Origin: Daedaleopsis sinensis
Lineage: Eukaryota; Basidiomycota; Agaricomycetes; Polyporales; Polyporaceae
DNA length: 64,000 nt
NCBI GenBank assembly: GCA_033807695.1
Contig: CM066303.1
Span: forward strand, 3,534,001-3,598,000
Reading direction: 5' to 3'
A program made the translations under genes and the position numbers. This document shows, piece by piece, positions 59,330-64,000 of the stretch (position 1 is the stretch's first letter; every line of letters starts with the position of its first letter). The notes below the pieces were generated by a model. That model was not told the DNA's origin. It saw nothing but the letters and a program-made list of their open reading frames with translations, and did no database searches.

Positions 59330-59620
59330 AGCGGCAGCCTTCCTAATTAGGTCAGTGCGCACGCGTGCGCCCGGGCTTTGGGCGGCTACCGTTGGAAAAG
59401 GGTAGAGCGGGCGTCTGGCCTGCCAAATGCGGTCGATGCAGAGCGGCCGGGCGCTACTGTGCCTAAATTGGGCCAGTACACCTGCGCCCTGGGCGGCTAG
59501 CCTTAGGAAAGAGTAGAGCGGGTGTCTGGCCTGCCGAATGCGGTCGATGCAGAGTGGTAGAGGTCGGGTGGGCGTCTGGGCTGCTAAATGCGGTCAAGTG
59601 CAGCACAGCCGGTGCTATAT
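59330..59620. repeat. KDZ-3 subterminal direct repeats
   Basis: The block GCGGGCGTCTGGCCTGCC followed by AATGCGGTCGATGCAGAG occurs at about 59,408 and 59,520, with a diverged third at about 59,570. The first two lie in a unit of about 112 bp that also has GGGCGGCTA and GGGTAGAGC or GAGTAGAGC. These are possible transposase-binding sites. Confidence 0.6.
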
Positions 59621-59672
59621 CTCCTTCACGGTGGTATAAGTATGATACAGGGATACTGTTAGTACATGTACG

Positions 59673-62600
59673 CTATAATTCAACATCGACAAACAGCGCG
59701 GGGTCGTCCTCAGTCTCCTCAGGCTCCTCTACATGCACGTGGGTCAGGTTCCCTGCCTCCTGCCACTCCTTGTCAACGGTCCAGTTAGGACCCATCAGTT
59801 CCTCCACCTCTGCTCTACAGACTTGAGCACAAGTCGTGCGCATGCGGCGGCGCATCGAGCTCTGTTTGAGCGCATATGAGATTAGGCCCTCGTTCAACGC
59901 GGCGTCCAGAACCGGTCGAGTGCGAGTGCGCTTCTCCCACTCGTGCTCCTCGTGGAAGTGTGTCGCGAGGACACGGCGTATCTCCTCAGGAAGGAGCTTG
60001 ATCTTCTCGTGCCAGCGCATGGTCCGTGCGCGCGCCTTGAGCCACTCGACTCAAAGAGAGTCGATCATCTCGTCCGATCCATTCAGATCTTATGCGCGCC
60101 AGATCCAGGAGATTTTGCGTCGCCCTTCCGCAGGTCCCGGATCCCTGTCGCCACGGTTATGTTGACGCCTCAGAACTGCGGCCGGTTCGTCGTCCTGAAT
60201 GCCCCGAACGTCATCGTCTTCGAGAACCTTGAGCTCCTGCTCCCAGTCTCCATGTCCAGACAGCGCGAGCTTGGCACGCCGTCCGACTCGATAACGCTGC
60301 ACTGCGCGCCTCTTCCGAGCGTCCTGCGATGAGATCTCTTCGCGCGCGCGCGTGTTTGCGCCCTGATGCCGGACGTGGGTCTTCTTGTAGAGATAGAGCT
60401 GGTCCAGGGCATGCAGCTGATTGCGTATGTCTTGCAGGGCGTCGTGACATTGAGCAATGCGAAGGCGCGCCTCAATCTCTTGAATGCGGGACGAACAGAC
60501 AGCGTCGCGACGCGTACTGCTGATTTCGGATGGCAACCCCAGTCGGACCTCCTCGACGAGCTCGACGTCCAATCTGCAGGCTTCATCGTCGCCCAGCAAG
60601 GATATCGCGCGCGGCATGTAGATGGCTTGGAGTTCTCGGAACTTCTGAAGCTTGCGTCGCAAGGCGGTGCGGCGTTCAAACAGGCCGGCGACCTTGCTTG
60701 TGGTCACCTTCTTAGCGTCCTGCTGTATTCGTGTCCTTTGTAGTAATATTAGTGGTGTGTTCGTATTATGTAGCTCATCAGTGTGTCACTTACTTGATCT
60801 GCTCGAGTTCTAGTCCCATAGAGATGAACCCGACCACGCTGACTTCGTGAAGTGCAACGAAGCCGGGCACCGCGCTAGCTCGTTGCTCCTCGTCCGCAAG
60901 GTCACGCATTGTCTCGGTCTGTGTAGGTGCTGAGATAGTCCATGTAAGTCAGCAGCCATGGTAGCATCAAGATGTGACTCACCCTGCAGCGTGGTCACAT
61001 ATGGGTCATCTTGGTTGAACGGGTCGGCTTCCCATAAAGCCACCTGAGTTTCCCATAAGATCAGGTTCTGCGTGTTCCGCAGTGAGTTGGTGAGGTCTTC
61101 GAACTCCTCCAGCTGCTCGCGGTGGGCGTCGCGTGCCTTACGCAACCGGTCGCGCAAGGTCCACGCTGACGACCGGGGCATCACGTCAGCGACGATCTAG
61201 AAAAGACCAAATGTGCGTAACTTACGCATATGCACCGTCTTCCGCCAGTTCGAGTATCCAAACTGGTCTTCAAGAACGCTTTGACGTTGCCCTGGGCCCA
61301 TCTGCTTGGTCGCATTGGCGACCGGCTGGATCCACCATCCACGCTCGATCCCCTGCCCATCCGTGCGGGCCGCGCCGACGTGATAGTTGAGAGAATATGG
61401 CGAGTGTCCCTCACGCTTGTGTGCACGGAAATGCAGCTTGGGGATGACGTACGCTATCGATCCTTCGGGAATTTCGATGCGTAGGTGCTCAGGGAGTTGC
61501 GCAATGCGTTCGAGGAGGCCCAAGGACCACTGGCACGCGATGTCGTAACTGACGATCTTGTTCAGAATGAGGTATCGCCGTATCGCACATACAAAGATGT
61601 AGTCCATATTAATGTATCTATTTGACCCCTCAGTAACGAACTTTACAGAGGTATAGATGTGAACGACTCACTTTTCGCCCTTCTGAATGTCGCCTAGTCC
61701 GAGCGCTAGCCAGAACTCGTGGCGCGCGCACATTATTCCGCCCACACCGGTCGCGGCGTACCCTCGGGAAAACTTGGTATTTGCGTGATCTACGGCCGAT
61801 AAACCTGTGCAAGTGGACAGCTGTGCGCAATGTCAATTCAAGCCTGTAATACATCCAGAAAAGACGACACATACCTCCTTCTGCTCCCCATACGCTTGCA
61901 AGACCTCATGGTAGGCGGTGTCCTCAACGAAGTATCCCCATCCACTTCCTAGGATCGGGTCCTTCTGTTCGTCTGAGACGGCTCGTCGCTTGAGACGGAA
62001 GCATGCGTCGATTGCGACGGTGACCATGTACATATATCTAACAAATGGTACGAAACTATGTTAGTGCCAGGAGAATAAATATAGGAACGAACAGAAAGAC
62101 GCACTTGAGATCGTCGGAGACTGTGTCCCAATTGTCTGGGAGGTTGATCCCCGGGTGTGGACACGCCGGACAGTCGACTGCAAGCTCCCCGGGCTGGGTC
62201 CCAAGAACACCGGTCGGGTCGTGCCCTCGGCCGTTGCGCTTCAGTCGCTTGAGGTGCCGCCACTGCGCTACAACGCGTATGAACGCTTTGTAACGGTCTG
62301 CGATCTTCTGAGTGCCCGTGTTGTCTGTCATGCATTCTAGAGCTTGATAGTAGTCGCCCATCGTGACCTTGCCCTGGAGACTCTGTAGATGGTAGTGTTC
62401 GAGCAGGCCGAACGTGAACGCGGTGTTCGGATCGCAGTTGGTCGCCGGCCATAGGTCGTACCTGAGCAGCTGCTGCACGACGGTCCCAGAGCGCGCGGCG
62501 TGATCGCAACCACAGAAGTCGAGCGCGATGAGATGGTGACCGTCGATGTGAATGGCGCAGAAGTCGTCGCGGGATGGGATGGGATTAGAGCAACGGCTCG

Positions 62601-63391
62601 TGTCATGGTGATGACCTAGTTGGATGCGAAGGCCGAGGGCTTTAAGTGTCGTGACCTCGAATGTACGTCCAGTCCACCTCTGGAGCTCAGTTAGAGATTA
62701 TACCAATATATGAGATATAATGTGTCTCACCTTGACCCTGTGGTAAGGATTCGCCTTGTGCGCGGCGACGGCACATCGTTCGCAGAGAAGCGGTCCGGGG
62801 GCGCATGTCGTGCACCGAATGGTAGCCTTCATTGGTGTCGCCTGATCTGGGCATGACATGCACCGTTCATGCGTCGCGAGGCCCCGCCCGTCTCGACGGA
62901 TCATCTCGTCCAAGTACATATCACGTTCCGGTATGAACAACTTCATCGGCTCATCCTATGAGTAGCAAAGACAGATTAGCACGTACTAGCTTGATCAGGA
63001 TGGGTGCACATACCGAGCTCATGTACCGACGAGCTGCCTCCGGGCCTCCAGCAGTAGCTCCTTCGGGCGCACCATCCGCATCATCCAAGCCCCAGTCGTT
63101 CAGGGCTGGGTCCCAGTCCTCCCCCTCGAGCTGGAAGGCCCCCGATCCGGACGCTGCCGGTGGATTCGCCGAGGTACCGGCAGGTTGAGATGTTGAAGGA
63201 GTGTCAGAGGGGGTGGGGAGTAAAATTTCTGTGCGGTGGATGCGCCGTCTGTCTTCCGAGACATTGTCGACCGTAAAGTCCCGTGTATTGCGTCTCGCAG
63301 CGTGGGCGGCAGCGGCAGTCACCTCGAAGTCTGCAGAGAGGTCGTCGTTTTGGCGAGTTTTGCGAGCTCGCTTTGCTGGGCGCTGAGACAT
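59673..63391 (-). pseudogene. KDZ-3 transposase, degraded
   Basis: The gene starts MSQRPAKRARKTRQNDD. It has the CxC2 cluster (CMSCPDQATPMKATIRCTTC, LCERCAVAAH), DFCGCD, DLWPATNCDPN, AVDCPACPHPGINLPDNW, IDACFRLK (Asp at about 62,008), SYDIACQW (Asp at about 61,543) and DGQGIERGW (about 61,354). Where KDZ-1 and KDZ-2 read DGE or YGE, this copy has Gln. Two in-frame stops, TAA at 60,090-60,092 and TGA at 60,051-60,053, cut off the last part (VEWLKARARTMRWHEKIKLL onward to 59,673). No intron removes them. The protein is from a different KDZ family than KDZ-1 and KDZ-2. It is probably inactive, although the exon structure is otherwise preserved. Confidence 0.75.
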
Positions 63392-63663
63392 ATTGGCGGG
63401 GTAGATAGAGGGCGAGTGATTCTGGGAGGATGAAGGGTGAGCGAGTGTGCGAGCCGGGAGGGTGCTAGTAACGGGTGTGTGAGAGGCAGGAAAACGCGAG
63501 GCGCTGCGGTCACGGGCACCAGCGCTGTGTGACAGGTCGCGTTTAGTGACATCACGCGTCAGTCACGTATATAAATCACGCCCAAACCGTATTCTTCTGG
63601 CCACCTCCGCTTGTTTTCTTCTCTCTTCGTCTCTCTACTCAACACAGTTCCCGCCTGCTATCA

Positions 63664-64000
63664 ATGCCTGTCCGAGGTACGTAGCCCTATATCGCAGTCC
63701 CGTCGTGTGCCGGCGCCGTATGTGAGATCCGCCCTTGGATCACTGATGGCGCTCGACGCGCGACGCGACGCATAAACGCTCGACATCGACTAACACGCGC
63801 GATATTGCAGGTCTCCTCGCGCCACAAGTCCTCTCCCTCTTCCGTAAGGTAAGCACGTTATCGGCTTCTTGGTGCAGTCATCATCCAACTCCTGTTATCT
63901 CCCAGACCCGCTCGGGTCAGGCCTTTTCCCCATGGACCCGCAACATTGGCACCCCCCTTCACGTCCCCGTCGATTTCTCCCTCGAGAAGGCACTCAAGAC
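63664..64000 (+). CDS. Unknown protein, N-terminal part only (KDZ-3 cargo or host gene)
   Basis: Exons 63,664-63,676, 63,811-63,848 and 63,906 onward join in phase as MPVRGLLAPQVLSLFRK then TRSGQAFSPWTRNIG and DFSLEKALKT, cut by the window end. A TATATAAAT box-like sequence lies at about 63,568. It is divergent from the transposase across about 270 bp, as accessory genes are in KDZ-1 and KDZ-2. No family was recognised. Confidence 0.5.

Larger units (their letters stand above)
59253..64000 (-). mobile_element. KDZ-3: third KDZ transposon, decaying, right end outside the window
   Basis: It contains a degraded KDZ transposase (minus), subterminal direct repeats at 59,390-59,620 and the start of a divergent gene. 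The left boundary is a guess, based on a CAGTGCTCCTGATGTAATAC stretch that resembles the KDZ-2 termini. The right end and target duplication cannot be seen. Confidence 0.55.

Overview
The window looks like nuclear DNA of an Agaricomycete (basidiomycete mushroom or polypore). Genes are split by many 45-65 bp GT...AG introns. One host-type gene carries a DUF6535-like membrane domain. The rest of the window is dominated by KDZ-superfamily (Kyakuja-Dileera-Zisupton) DNA transposons whose transposases carry an N-terminal CxC2 cysteine cluster. No rRNA, tRNA or CRISPR was found. All gene models are read by eye from splice signals and frame continuity.

Layout. 1-5,153: an old repeat (R1), a gag-only copia-type LTR element with identical LTRs and a 5-bp target duplication, and a DUF6535 membrane-protein gene. 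5,154-13,491: gene-poor DNA with degenerate tandem repeats, plus a broken gene for a small secreted cysteine-containing protein. 13,492-29,008: a complete 15.5-kb KDZ element (KDZ-1) bounded by TGTCGCG duplications. It holds six genes: transposase, a TET/JBP-type 2-oxoglutarate/Fe(II) dioxygenase, and four accessory genes. It sits inside a second, diverged copy (R2) of repeat R1. 29,600-30,850: a GC-rich tandem repeat array.

30,851-42,187 and 47,568-58,811 are two almost identical copies of a second KDZ element (KDZ-2), in opposite orientation. Each has terminal inverted repeats, subterminal arrays of a 93-bp unit, a transposase, a homeodomain-like accessory gene and a gene with an RNase H1 N-terminal-type domain. 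The copies differ in length by exactly one 93-bp unit. Between them lie 5.4 kb with three host-type genes, including a SUN-domain gene. The 7-bp target duplications are exchanged between the copies, and the GC-rich array is split between the two sides. The segment between the copies has therefore been inverted relative to the insertion state, either in the genome or in the assembly.

59.25 kb to the end: a third, decaying KDZ element (KDZ-3). Its transposase has two late in-frame stops and a Glu-to-Gln change in the third catalytic motif. The start of a divergent gene runs off the window edge.

Functional picture: the transposases are expected to bind the terminal and subterminal repeats and move the elements. 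The accessory genes (TET/JBP, DNA/RNA-binding-like and coiled-coil proteins) travel as cargo and may modify chromatin or help transposition. Their roles are inferred, not shown.
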